From positions 1 to 64,000 of the forward strand of contig MHXZ01000087.1 in NCBI GenBank assembly GCA_001825665.1: DNA of 64,000 nucleotides, given 5' to 3'. The notes below the pieces were generated by a model, which was given only the letters and a program-made list of their open reading frames with translations, was not told the origin of the DNA and ran no database searches. Of this stretch, positions 19,207-28,408 are shown one piece after another. The position numbers and the translations under genes are program-made. The first letter of the stretch is position 1. Each line of letters opens with the position of its first letter. The DNA is from Planctomycetes bacterium GWF2_41_51. Its GTDB lineage: Bacteria; Planctomycetota; Phycisphaerae; Sedimentisphaerales; UBA12454.

Positions 19207-20256
19207 ATGAAAAAAGCTGAAACAAACACTCCGATAACACTGAAACAAATTGCACTGAAAGTAGGGGTATCCAACATTGCCGTAGGTCATGTTTTGTTGG
19301 GCAGCGGCAAGAAAACGGTCAGGGTGAGTGAGAAAACAGCTGAACGTATAAGGCAGGTTGCTGCAGAAATGAATTATCGACCTAACCTTATAGCCAGGCA
19401 ATTAGCAGGTAAGGGCAGTAATATAATTGGTGTAGTTATTGATACTTGTGCTCCTGAAATTCACTTTAAGCTTCTTTCGGAAATGGAACGTTTAGCAGGA
19501 TTGAAAAACTACCGTTTTATGGTAGGGCAAACGCATAATGATATAAGCAAAATTAATCAATATCGAGAGGATTTTGCGAGTCGAGGGGTCGATGGGATAA
19601 TCTGCATGGCTCATCAGGACCCCGATCGTGGTCATGAAGTGTTTGCTGCGTACTCATCTTTTAAAAATGTGGTTTTCATAGGTAAGCCGCTTTTGGATAA
19701 TAATGACTCTTATTATGTAAGTAGTGATTATAGGGAGGGTATGTCAAAAGCCGTTGACCATCTTTGTACTCAAAAATGTAAAAGAATAGGATTGTTGCTT
19801 TTATCAACTAGAACAAAAGCAATGGAATTTCGATTAGAAGGTTTTGAACTTGGCTTAAAGAATCACGGGTTTGAAAAAAAACATGATTTAGTAGAGTACA
19901 TTGGTTTGCCGGGACAAATCTCAATTAAGTCGTTGGAGCCATATATTTTGAGGCTTGTCCACGATCACTCTGTAGACGGAATTCTTGCTTGTAACGACAT
20001 GATTGCTGCTATGGCTGTTCGTATTTTACAGACCAATGGTTTGAAAGTGCCTGAGCAAGTGCGCGTAATAGGGTATGATAACGTAGATTGGGCCGGCCTT
20101 TTTAATCCAGGGATCACAACATTAGATCAAAACTATATGCAAATGTCCAAATTGGCGATTGAACTTCTTTGGGCTCAAATTAACAATCAGAAGATCGAAC
20201 GAAAACAAAGATGTGTTATGGTTCCCCCCACTTTAGTTGTGCGACAGTCTGCATAG
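19207..20256 (+). CDS. LacI-family transcriptional regulator
   Basis: The 349-residue protein has an N-terminal HTH (about residues 10-62: TLKQIALKVGVSNIAVGHVL, then RPNLIARQLAG) and a sugar-binding effector domain (ILACNDMIAAM, VIGYDNVDW). It is a clear paralog of the LacI protein at 7203. It is divergent from the toroid/GH2 operon, with element B between them. It is the best candidate in the window for the protein that binds the 44-bp element, because regulators of this family commonly sit beside their operator; that assignment is inference. Confidence 0.9.
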   Translation: MKKAETNTPITLKQIALKVGVSNIAVGHVLLGSGKKTVRVSEKTAERIRQVAAEMNYRPNLIARQLAGKGSNIIGVVIDTCAPEIHFKLLSEMERLAGLKNYRFMVGQTHNDISKINQYREDFASRGVDGIICMAHQDPDRGHEVFAAYSSFKNVVFIGKPLLDNNDSYYVSSDYREGMSKAVDHLCTQKCKRIGLLLLSTRTKAMEFRLEGFELGLKNHGFEKKHDLVEYIGLPGQISIKSLEPYILRLVHDHSVDGILACNDMIAAMAVRILQTNGLKVPEQVRVIGYDNVDWAGLFNPGITTLDQNYMQMSKLAIELLWAQINNQKIERKQRCVMVPPTLVVRQSA

Positions 20257-20440
20257 CGATATTTTGATGTGGATCTGCCGCTGTCAATTAAGAGAGAATA
20301 TATTAGATAAATATATATCTTTATTATTTGCAATTGTGATTTATCAAAGTGCTTTTCCAAATAACAAACCAGCGAAAGCCTCATCAATATTGCATTTTTA
20401 TATGGAAATTGGTTGACGAATATGAGAACGATGGTTATAT

Positions 20441-20460
20441 TAAGTTTAACGTGAAACTTA
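20441..20460. promoter_or_regulatory. LacI-type palindromic operator
   Basis: A 20-bp inverted repeat with arms TAAGTTT and AAACTTA and centre AACGTG; nine of ten base pairs match. It lies 37 bp upstream of the first tandem glycosidase-like gene. Its core TTTAACGTGAAA differs by one base from the palindrome at 7146-7157, so the same regulator may bind both. The rest of the 240-bp gap is AT-rich with no gene. Confidence 0.65.
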
Positions 20461-20496
20461 AAGCGTGTAACTCCATTATAGAAAAGGATTTTTCTG

Positions 20497-21936
20497 ATGA
20501 AAGCTAATTTGTCTAACATCGTAATTATTGTGGTATTAAGTATTTGCATTTCCTTTACCTATGGAAGTTCAGTCGTGCTATATGATAGTGACGGTGTTGT
20601 GAAAGTTAATGGCAAGAGGATTTTTGTATATGGTGGATACCGTGATCCTTCCGATGATTGGCGCAAATTTGACGGAGTACGAGAGGCTGGGTTTAATTTG
20701 ACTCATGACTACTACTTTGAAACAAAACTTAAAAAAGGTTATAGCGAAAACGACGTCAACGAACTTATAAAAGAGGCACGTGAGTATTTGGATTTGGCCG
20801 AAAAGGCTGGTGTCGGGGTATTCTATGGTATTCCTCGGCAATCATTATGGGGAAAAGATACAGAAACAATAAGTCGGATAGTTGATGCGCTTAAAGATAA
20901 GTCGGCGCTATGGTTTTGGTATCTTTGCGATGAACCGACAAACCAAGTGAAAGATAATGCTAGAAAAAATCATAATGGCAGAAGCCTTGAAGATGTAAAA
21001 AAAAGTTACGATGTGATCAAAAAAGTTGACCCGAACCATCCCGTGGTGATAGTTGATGGGGGGCATAGATTAAAAGATAGTGTTGAAGCAGGGCTTTACT
21101 GCGATACTCTATGGGTTGACAGATATCTTATTCCTTACAGTACGCTTGGAATTGGTCGTAATATAGAACTGGTTCGTTCATTATATCCAGATAAACCTAT
21201 CTGGGGTGTTCCGGAAACTGGCGATCGTTTTAGCTGGTTGCGCGAGGCCAGAACAAAAAAGAAAAATCAAAATCTTTATCCAAGTACACGTACATTGACT
21301 ATCAATGATCAGACTGCTTTTATAAAGCCCAAAGCAATTCGTTCGCAAGCTCATGCTTGCATCTCTGCAGGTGCTGATGGAGTGGTTTACTGGTGGGGGC
21401 CTAAACATTTGCACGATTTTCGTAAGGATACTCCTGAATTATGGAAAGCGCAAGTTAATCTCGGCAAAGAATTACGAGGTCTTAGCGAGATACTTTTATC
21501 AAAAGAGCCGGTACCAGATATAAATATAGTCTATGATAAATGGGGTATGTATTTACGAATGGATCATCTCTATGACAAAGAGCTTGAGAAAGACCAATAT
21601 CCTCAACCTATTCCTGTAATGGTTTGGAAGCGGATGTACCAGGGAAGCCTGTATATGGGATTTGTTTGCGATTATGTTCCTATACAAAAAATTACGCTGA
21701 ATCTTCCATTCGAATATAAGCGAGCGGTTCAACTTCAGCTATTAGAACAAAAAACTATTATCAGTAGAAATGCAAAAGGTGGGCCGCAAATTAACACTAA
21801 AGACAGTGAGGTTGCAATCTGGGATGTTCAAAAAAACATGAAAAGTTTTTCATTTATTATGCAGGATTGTGATACAATTGTATGGCGGTTTGACCCTGTG
21901 ATTACTGAAACAAAAAAGAATAAAAATGTGGATTAG
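20497..21936 (+). CDS. secreted glycosidase-like protein, tandem paralog 1
   Basis: The 479-residue product has an N-terminal hydrophobic signal (MKANLSNIVIIVVLSICISF). It forms a single TIM-barrel-like domain of a family I cannot name with confidence; it resembles GH2/GH5/GH42-type clan A barrels. Motifs shared with paralogs are FVYGGYRDPSDDW, GFNLTHDYYFETKL, ALWFWYLCDEP (Asp145-Glu146) and PIWGVPETGD (Glu240). The two glutamates follow strands at spacing compatible with an acid/base and nucleophile pair of a retaining enzyme. It has no C-terminal binding module, unlike the next two genes. An operator-like palindrome lies upstream. Confidence 0.75.
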   Translation: MKANLSNIVIIVVLSICISFTYGSSVVLYDSDGVVKVNGKRIFVYGGYRDPSDDWRKFDGVREAGFNLTHDYYFETKLKKGYSENDVNELIKEAREYLDLAEKAGVGVFYGIPRQSLWGKDTETISRIVDALKDKSALWFWYLCDEPTNQVKDNARKNHNGRSLEDVKKSYDVIKKVDPNHPVVIVDGGHRLKDSVEAGLYCDTLWVDRYLIPYSTLGIGRNIELVRSLYPDKPIWGVPETGDRFSWLREARTKKKNQNLYPSTRTLTINDQTAFIKPKAIRSQAHACISAGADGVVYWWGPKHLHDFRKDTPELWKAQVNLGKELRGLSEILLSKEPVPDINIVYDKWGMYLRMDHLYDKELEKDQYPQPIPVMVWKRMYQGSLYMGFVCDYVPIQKITLNLPFEYKRAVQLQLLEQKTIISRNAKGGPQINTKDSEVAIWDVQKNMKSFSFIMQDCDTIVWRFDPVITETKKNKNVD

Positions 21937-23965
21937 AATGAATACCAACAAAATATTTTTTTTAATTCTATTAATTATCAATGGCGGTTCAATGGCATTC
22001 GCTGGTTCTGTTGTTCAGTTTGAGCCGGATGGTACTGTTAGTGTTAACGGAGAAAGAAAATTTATATACGGTACTTTTAGAGATCCTTCCGATGATTGGA
22101 CTGTTTTTACCGGCATACAAGAAGCCGGTTTCAACTTAACCCATGATTATTATTTTGAAACCAAACTTAACGCAGGATACACATCAACCAATGTTTCAAA
22201 TCTTATCGCCGAAGCCGGCACGTACCTTGATTTGGCTGCGAATAATAACGTTGGCGTTTTTCTTGGAATTCCGCGGGAAATAGTGTTTTCGACAGATACA
22301 ACGGCTTTAGGGCAATTTGTTAATGCCCTAAAGAATAAGCCGGCACTATGGTTTTGGTATCTGATGGAAAATCCAGGAAATTATGTAAACATATCATCTA
22401 AATTGCAAACCTGTTATACCTATATAAAATCTATTGATACTAATCATCCTATTGTTATAGCTGAAAAAGGTAAGACTCTCATTGGTGCATCGACTCTGGG
22501 GCAATATTGTGATATGATTTGGGTAAATGATAATTGCATACCTTATGGATACCTAAGTAAACTGGCAGAAATAGATAGCGTGGAATCCCTTTACCCACCA
22601 CACCCAAAACTTGTAATGTCAGTCATTCATGCCACAGACAGCCTCGCAAATGAAAATCGGCAGGGCATGCATCCCGCGAAAATAAAGCTTAATGATAATT
22701 CTACAAATATTGATAGAAATGCTATTCATGGTCAAGCACAAGCAAGTATCGCTGCTGGAGCAAAAGGGATCTTGTGTTATTATAATTCTGAAAAGCACAA
22801 TATAAAAAATGATACCCCGGCAGTTTGGCAGGCAATAGTAGAACTTGGTCAAGAAATGTCAAATCTTGAGCCGGTTTTATTAAGCAATGAAACGGTTCCG
22901 AATTTCTCCCTTTATGAACAGGTATGGGGTCGGACTTTAAGGATGCGGGATCTATATGGTGATGATGAGGTTACGCCTGCGCCCGGATATCCTACAAAAT
23001 ATTTGAAATGGTGGACAAAGAAATATAATAATGAATTATATGTTGGATTTATTGCTGATTTCATGCCTTTAAATCGTATGCATATGACAACACCCTATCA
23101 GTTTTCAAGTGTTGTCCAATATCCAGGTGGAAACACAGTAATAAAAGCAAATGGCTCTTCGAATCCAACGATATATTACAATCTTTGTGAACCGGCTATA
23201 TGGGATGTAAAAAATAATTCATATATTCAGTTTGTAATCAATGAAAAAGATTCATTCGTTTGGAAATTTGCTATTGAAGGAATATCGGGCGACTTGGTTT
23301 ACAGCGATGATTTCACAGGTACTGACGGTACATCTTTAAATATTTACAATCAATATTGGACAATTGCCGGAGGTATTGCGCAATTGAGAAATAATAAATT
23401 GTATCTCGGTACGCTTCAGTCAGGCAATGACTCCGATAACAATGTTCTATATTATGGCACCGGCAGTAATACATGGGAAGATTATACCGTTAGTGTTGAT
23501 ATGTTGAGTACTAGAAATTTTGCGACTACTGGAAGTTCAACCCTTTACGCAGGATTAATTCTTTACGGTGCTCGTGAATCAGTCAACACAGACAGGCTAT
23601 GGGGTTATCAGGTTAGATTAAGAGATTTGGATACATCGCCAAATTGCAGACTTTACATAAGTAAAAGGCTCGATGGTACAGGATCGTACGACTTAAATTA
23701 TATAGATATGCCAGATTGGGTAGTAAATGGGTGGTTTAACATTACTGCTGCTATAGTAAAAAATAACGGAAATGTTTCCATTAATGTTGTAATGAAAAAT
23801 GTAAGTGATGGAACGGTTATCGGTACTGTGTCGGCTCTAGATGATGGCAGCGTTGGTGGGGCAGTTTTTAATCATAAAACTTTTGGTTTTAACAGCGCCA
23901 TGAGTTACAGTGCTTCCGATTATCACACTGAGTGGGACAATTTAAAGGTTTACAATGCTGATTAA
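21926..23965 (+). CDS. secreted glycosidase-like paralog 2, probable pseudoenzyme, with ConA-like module
   Basis: The 679-residue product overlaps the preceding stop by 11 nt; ATG 21938 is an alternative start. A signal peptide precedes a barrel domain clearly homologous to paralogs 1 and 3 (FIYGTFRDPSDDW, GFNLTHDYYFETKL). The DEP motif reads ENP (Glu148-Asn149), and the PETGD motif reads IHATD (His235), so both glutamates conserved in the neighbours are absent. Residues about 450-679 form a ConA-like module (DDFTGTDGTSL...WDNLKV) very similar to the PEP-CTERM protein at 10225. It may bind rather than cleave glycan. The reading frame is fully intact, so it is not a decayed gene. Confidence 0.75.
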   Translation: MWIRMNTNKIFFLILLIINGGSMAFAGSVVQFEPDGTVSVNGERKFIYGTFRDPSDDWTVFTGIQEAGFNLTHDYYFETKLNAGYTSTNVSNLIAEAGTYLDLAANNNVGVFLGIPREIVFSTDTTALGQFVNALKNKPALWFWYLMENPGNYVNISSKLQTCYTYIKSIDTNHPIVIAEKGKTLIGASTLGQYCDMIWVNDNCIPYGYLSKLAEIDSVESLYPPHPKLVMSVIHATDSLANENRQGMHPAKIKLNDNSTNIDRNAIHGQAQASIAAGAKGILCYYNSEKHNIKNDTPAVWQAIVELGQEMSNLEPVLLSNETVPNFSLYEQVWGRTLRMRDLYGDDEVTPAPGYPTKYLKWWTKKYNNELYVGFIADFMPLNRMHMTTPYQFSSVVQYPGGNTVIKANGSSNPTIYYNLCEPAIWDVKNNSYIQFVINEKDSFVWKFAIEGISGDLVYSDDFTGTDGTSLNIYNQYWTIAGGIAQLRNNKLYLGTLQSGNDSDNNVLYYGTGSNTWEDYTVSVDMLSTRNFATTGSSTLYAGLILYGARESVNTDRLWGYQVRLRDLDTSPNCRLYISKRLDGTGSYDLNYIDMPDWVVNGWFNITAAIVKNNGNVSINVVMKNVSDGTVIGTVSALDDGSVGGAVFNHKTFGFNSAMSYSASDYHTEWDNLKVYNAD

Positions 23966-26165
23966 TAAAATAAATTTATTTGTTTTGATTGTAACCTGTT
24001 CAACAGTGTTCGCCGGTTCTATCGTGCAATTTGAGCAGGATGGTGCTGTAAATATAAATGGTACACGAACTTTCATATATGGAACCTATCGAGACCCTTC
24101 AGATAATTGGCATAATTTTACTGGAATTGTAGAGGCTGGTTTCAACTTGACCCATGATTATTATTTTGAAACCAAACTTAAAGCAGGGTACACGTCAAAC
24201 GATGTGTCGAATCTTATCGCTGAAGCAAGCGCTTATCTTGATTTAGCATACAATGCCGGTGTAGGGGTTTTTTATGGTTTGCCGCGGGAGGCGGTCTGGA
24301 GCCAGGATGTTGCGACACTCACGCAGATAGTTAATGCTATAAAGAATAAACCTGCATTATGGTTCTGGTATCTTATGGATGAACCCAGCGGCGATCCTGC
24401 CAATGAAGGGCCAATGCAAACGGCGTATCTAACATTAAAAAATCATGACCCTAATCATCCTGCTATAATTGTTGATAATATTACGAGGCTTGCTGTCAAT
24501 CCGCAAGTCGGTCAGCACAATGATTCTATTTGGGTAGATCGTTATCATATTCCTTATGGAGTTTTTAATATCAAATGGGCCATTGAAGATGTTAAGTTGT
24601 TGTACCCAAATAAACCTATTTGGGCAGTTCCTGAATCAGGCGACAGGCAACCGTCTATCAGATCAAATTGGCTTACAGAACCATACTTTCCTTCGACCGT
24701 CGAAATCAGAGATATTTCAACTTGCAATAGTTATAAAGCGTTGCGAGCTCAGGCATATGCGTGCATTTCAGTTCCTGGCGTCTCTGGCGTAACCTACTAT
24801 TGGTACCCTAAAAATCTTGTGGATTTGAAAAATGATGTGCCAGCTCTTTGGCAGGGTCATATTAAGCTCGGCCAAGAATTTAGCCAAATTAGCCAGGCAC
24901 TTGTTTCGCCGGATTTGGTTCCTGTTACCCATATTTCTGTGAATAATGAGGGAATGAAAAAAAGGATGAACTCTTTATACGGATATGAACTTCCTGAAGA
25001 ACAATATCCGCAAATTGACCACTATGCTGTTTGGAAACGTTGGCATAACGGCAGCTTATATATGGGTTTTGCAAGTGAATATGTGCCAGGACAAATTATT
25101 ACATTAAAATTGCCTTTTGAGTTTAAACAGGTGCTTCAATATCCCGGCGGAAATGTTGTTATGAAAGCAATCCCTGGCGAAAAAGCATGGCTAGACCAGA
25201 ATTCCATTCCTGTGATAATGTATAATGTTCCTGATTATCGAAATATCAGTTTTGTCCTTAATGATACTGATTCTGTTTGCTGGCGATTTGACCCCGTTGA
25301 TATTTCAAGGTCATATACGGAAGACTTCAGTGGTTCTAATAATGGTCAGCCTTCGGGTTGGACAGTATCCAGAGGAGCCATTGATATTCAGAATAATATG
25401 TTTGTTAGCAATGCAACTCAAGGCAGCCATCAGCAGGCTTATTATGTGGATCAGGAAAGCAATCAGTGGACAGACTATGAAGTCGATATAGATTTCTATA
25501 CGAATAAAAGTTTTTCTTCCATTACGGACCATTATGTCGGCCTGAATTTGCATGTTACCGATGCTGGCAGCTATGTGGTTAGAATCCGCAACGTCTCATC
25601 GTACCCCAGACTGTATATAAGTAAGGAAATAGGCACTTCAGAAATATGCGATTTGGGATTTATTACTGCATCAGATTTCAGCAATAATGAATGGTATCAT
25701 TTAAGCTGCGATGTTAATAACAATTCTGATGGTTCTGTCAGTTTGAATGCTATATTGACAAAAAGCAATGATGGACAACATATTGCAGAACTTTCGGTAA
25801 CCGATGATGGCACTATAGCCGGTTCTGCTTATACCCAAGGCGATGTTGGTGTACATAGTGTTATGAGTACGGGATATTATACCAAATATGATAATCTTAT
25901 GGTTTTCAGAAGCACAGAGAGAAATTTATGTGAACAGGCTATTGCGTACGGATACGGCATACAAAGCGACTTAAATGACAATTGTTATGTTGATGTGTCT
26001 GATCTGGATGTTCTGGTCCAAAACTGGCTGGAGACTGATGATAATTTATTCGTTGACTTAAGCGGCGATGGACAAATTAATTTTGTTGATTTTTCTCTGT
26101 TTCTCCAAGGATGGCTGGAATGTGTTCATCCTGAGGATGGCAATTGTTCAAAACCATGGCAGTAG
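23955..26165 (+). CDS. secreted glycosidase-like paralog 3 with ConA-like module and dockerin-like tail
   Basis: The 736-residue product starts at ATG 23955, overlapping the upstream stop by 11 nt. Signal peptide residues 1-20 (to VFA). The barrel domain keeps DEP (Asp142-Glu143) and PESGD (Glu227), as in paralog 1. Residues about 455-660 are a ConA-like module (EDFSGSNNGQPSGW...KYDNLMV), closest in opening to the 8269 protein. Residues about 672-736 hold two calcium-loop repeats (DLNDNCYVDVSDLD and DLSGDGQINFVDFS), a full dockerin-like duplication, then a Cys-rich tail. It is probably a surface-retained or complex-bound glycosidase; substrate unknown. Confidence 0.78.
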   Translation: MLINKINLFVLIVTCSTVFAGSIVQFEQDGAVNINGTRTFIYGTYRDPSDNWHNFTGIVEAGFNLTHDYYFETKLKAGYTSNDVSNLIAEASAYLDLAYNAGVGVFYGLPREAVWSQDVATLTQIVNAIKNKPALWFWYLMDEPSGDPANEGPMQTAYLTLKNHDPNHPAIIVDNITRLAVNPQVGQHNDSIWVDRYHIPYGVFNIKWAIEDVKLLYPNKPIWAVPESGDRQPSIRSNWLTEPYFPSTVEIRDISTCNSYKALRAQAYACISVPGVSGVTYYWYPKNLVDLKNDVPALWQGHIKLGQEFSQISQALVSPDLVPVTHISVNNEGMKKRMNSLYGYELPEEQYPQIDHYAVWKRWHNGSLYMGFASEYVPGQIITLKLPFEFKQVLQYPGGNVVMKAIPGEKAWLDQNSIPVIMYNVPDYRNISFVLNDTDSVCWRFDPVDISRSYTEDFSGSNNGQPSGWTVSRGAIDIQNNMFVSNATQGSHQQAYYVDQESNQWTDYEVDIDFYTNKSFSSITDHYVGLNLHVTDAGSYVVRIRNVSSYPRLYISKEIGTSEICDLGFITASDFSNNEWYHLSCDVNNNSDGSVSLNAILTKSNDGQHIAELSVTDDGTIAGSAYTQGDVGVHSVMSTGYYTKYDNLMVFRSTERNLCEQAIAYGYGIQSDLNDNCYVDVSDLDVLVQNWLETDDNLFVDLSGDGQINFVDFSLFLQGWLECVHPEDGNCSKPWQ

Positions 26166-26224
26166 CATATCAACAACTTTCAAAGAGATATATTCTAGGT
26201 ATAAAAAATTAGGATGTCTAACAG

Positions 26225-28291
26225 GTGAATATTTTTGATTGGTCCATAATAATATTCTTTCTTTTATGTATTGTCGGAATAGCGATTTATACGAAACGAT
26301 ATACAAAAGATGTCGCTGGTTTTTTATCCGCCGATCGTTGCGCCGGCCGGTATCTTCTAACAATTGCTGATGGTGTTGCAGGGGTTGGAGCTATTACATT
26401 AATCGCAAACTTTGAGAAATACCATCAAACAGGGTTTCCTGGATTATGGTGGGATGCAATGATGGCGCCTATAGCAATAATTATTGCATTATCAGGATGG
26501 GTAATTTATCGTTATAGACAAACTCGTGCCCTTACAATGGCACAATTTTTTGAAATAAGATATAGCAGGAAATTTCGGATTTTTTCAGGAATACTTGCTT
26601 GGCTGTCTGGGATACTTAATTATGGGATTTTTCCTGCAATTACGGCACGATTTTTTATATATTTTTGCGGAATACCGCAAAAGTATGTTGTCGTAGGGCC
26701 GCTTGAATTAAATATAACATTGGGATTGGTAATGTTCGTCTTGTTAAGCATGGCGGTTGTAATAGTATTTTATGGTGGTCAGATAGCCGTAATGATGACA
26801 GATTTTTTTCAAGGTCAATTAATGTATCTTGTTTTTATTGCCATTACGGTATTTTTACTTTTCAAGTTTGGTTGGTCGGGGATTGTTGAAACAATAAAAA
26901 AATCACCTCCCGGGTTATCAAAAATAAATCCTTTTCAAATGGGGTCTGTACAAGATTTTGGCCCAATATTTTTTGTTATATTGAGTTTAAAACAGTTTTA
27001 TGGTTATCTTGCCTGGCAAGGAAACCAGGGTTATAATTGTGCGGCTAAAAGTCCGCATGAGGCGAGAATGGCCCGAGTCTTAGGCTCATGGCGAGCCAAT
27101 GTTGTTGGTTTGATGATGATAGTAATTCCGGTTTGTGTATGGGTACTGCTGAATGGAAACCTTTTTCCTGCGGCGGCAAATGCAACACGGGCAACGATCG
27201 AATCTATCAGCGATCCACATATACAAAAACAGATGATCACACCAATTGGAGTACTGAACCTTTTGCCCCACGGATTTTTAGGACTATTTTGTGCCATTAT
27301 GATAGCTGGTTCAATATCGACAGATAACACATATTTGCATTCCTGGGGCACTATTTTTATTCAGGATGTTATTATGCCGCTGAGAAAAAATAAGGAAAAA
27401 TTTAGTCCTGAAAAACATCTTAAATTATTAAGGTATTCTGTTATCAGTGTTGCATTATTTGCCTGGGTCTTTAGTATGATTTTTCCTCTTAAAGAATATA
27501 TAATAATGTGGTTTCAAATTACAGCCGCACTATATATCGGAGGTGCTGGCTCAGCCATAATAGGTGGACTTTATTGGAAAAGAGGCACGACGGCTGGCGC
27601 TTGGGGTGGAATGATAACTGGTTCAGTTCTTGCGACATTGGGGATATTTTTGAGAAATATTTTCTGGCCTTATATGCTTCCATCCTTAAAAGTTAACTAT
27701 GAAAACATAGCCTTTTTGAATTATCTTCCTTCCAAATTTCCTTATAACGGCGTAGTATGGGCTTTTTTCACTGCTTGTGCTGCTATAAGTGTTTATGTGA
27801 TAGTTTCATTGTTCACAAAACCAGATCCAGACTTTGACATGGATAGGATGCTGAACAGGGGGAAATGGTCCAATGAGAAAAACAAAGAAAAGAAGGCCAC
27901 TGTAAATATAATACTTAAACGGTTAGGTGTATCCGAAGAATTTACCGCTGTGGATAAGATTATATATTTTTCTGTGTTGGGATTAGGTTTGTTCTGGTTT
28001 TCGGCATTTGTTGTTGGTTCTCTGATTCATAAGTTTGCCGGTGGTATTTCAGATGACGGCTGGGCAAGGTGGTGGCTCTTTAAAATAGTATTAGTTCTTT
28101 TTATAGCAGCGGTAACTAGTGTTTGGTTTTTGTGGGGAGGAATATTGGACTTAATTGCCATGATTAAAAAATTGAGTGTGGCTAAAGTTAATGTGCTGGA
28201 TGATGGCAGTGTTATAGGCCATCATATAGCTGACGAAAAGGAAATTTCAAAAAATAATAATGATTCAAAGAATCCTACAGGACAGAATTAA
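26225..28291 (+). CDS. sodium:solute symporter (SSS family)
   Basis: The 688-residue membrane protein starts at GTG 26225. It has many hydrophobic helices and sequence typical of the SSS family (for example residues 1-25 as first helix, ADGVAGVGAITLIANF, and AGSISTDNTYLHSWGTIF, matching the family's Ser-rich sodium-site helix). SSS transporters couple sodium influx to uptake of sugars, acids or osmolytes across the inner membrane. Located 59 bp after the glycosidase-like triplet and before an oxidoreductase, it most likely imports the released mono- or oligosaccharide. The C-terminal portion after about residue 540 is a charged loop and extra helices. Confidence 0.9.
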   Translation: MNIFDWSIIIFFLLCIVGIAIYTKRYTKDVAGFLSADRCAGRYLLTIADGVAGVGAITLIANFEKYHQTGFPGLWWDAMMAPIAIIIALSGWVIYRYRQTRALTMAQFFEIRYSRKFRIFSGILAWLSGILNYGIFPAITARFFIYFCGIPQKYVVVGPLELNITLGLVMFVLLSMAVVIVFYGGQIAVMMTDFFQGQLMYLVFIAITVFLLFKFGWSGIVETIKKSPPGLSKINPFQMGSVQDFGPIFFVILSLKQFYGYLAWQGNQGYNCAAKSPHEARMARVLGSWRANVVGLMMIVIPVCVWVLLNGNLFPAAANATRATIESISDPHIQKQMITPIGVLNLLPHGFLGLFCAIMIAGSISTDNTYLHSWGTIFIQDVIMPLRKNKEKFSPEKHLKLLRYSVISVALFAWVFSMIFPLKEYIIMWFQITAALYIGGAGSAIIGGLYWKRGTTAGAWGGMITGSVLATLGIFLRNIFWPYMLPSLKVNYENIAFLNYLPSKFPYNGVVWAFFTACAAISVYVIVSLFTKPDPDFDMDRMLNRGKWSNEKNKEKKATVNIILKRLGVSEEFTAVDKIIYFSVLGLGLFWFSAFVVGSLIHKFAGGISDDGWARWWLFKIVLVLFIAAVTSVWFLWGGILDLIAMIKKLSVAKVNVLDDGSVIGHHIADEKEISKNNNDSKNPTGQN

Positions 28292-28408
28292 AAGCAACAG
28301 GTAAGTATAACTCTATTTTGAAGATATTATATAATTTACAATAGGAATAAGGAAGATTATAATTGAGAGTTTATGTGTCATTTATTCAATGATAGGAGTT
28401 TTTTAGCA

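Noticed and set aside
19207-26165. SusC/SusD-like uptake pair
   Set aside because: None of the genes has TonB-dependent receptor or SusD features; uptake is by an SSS symporter.
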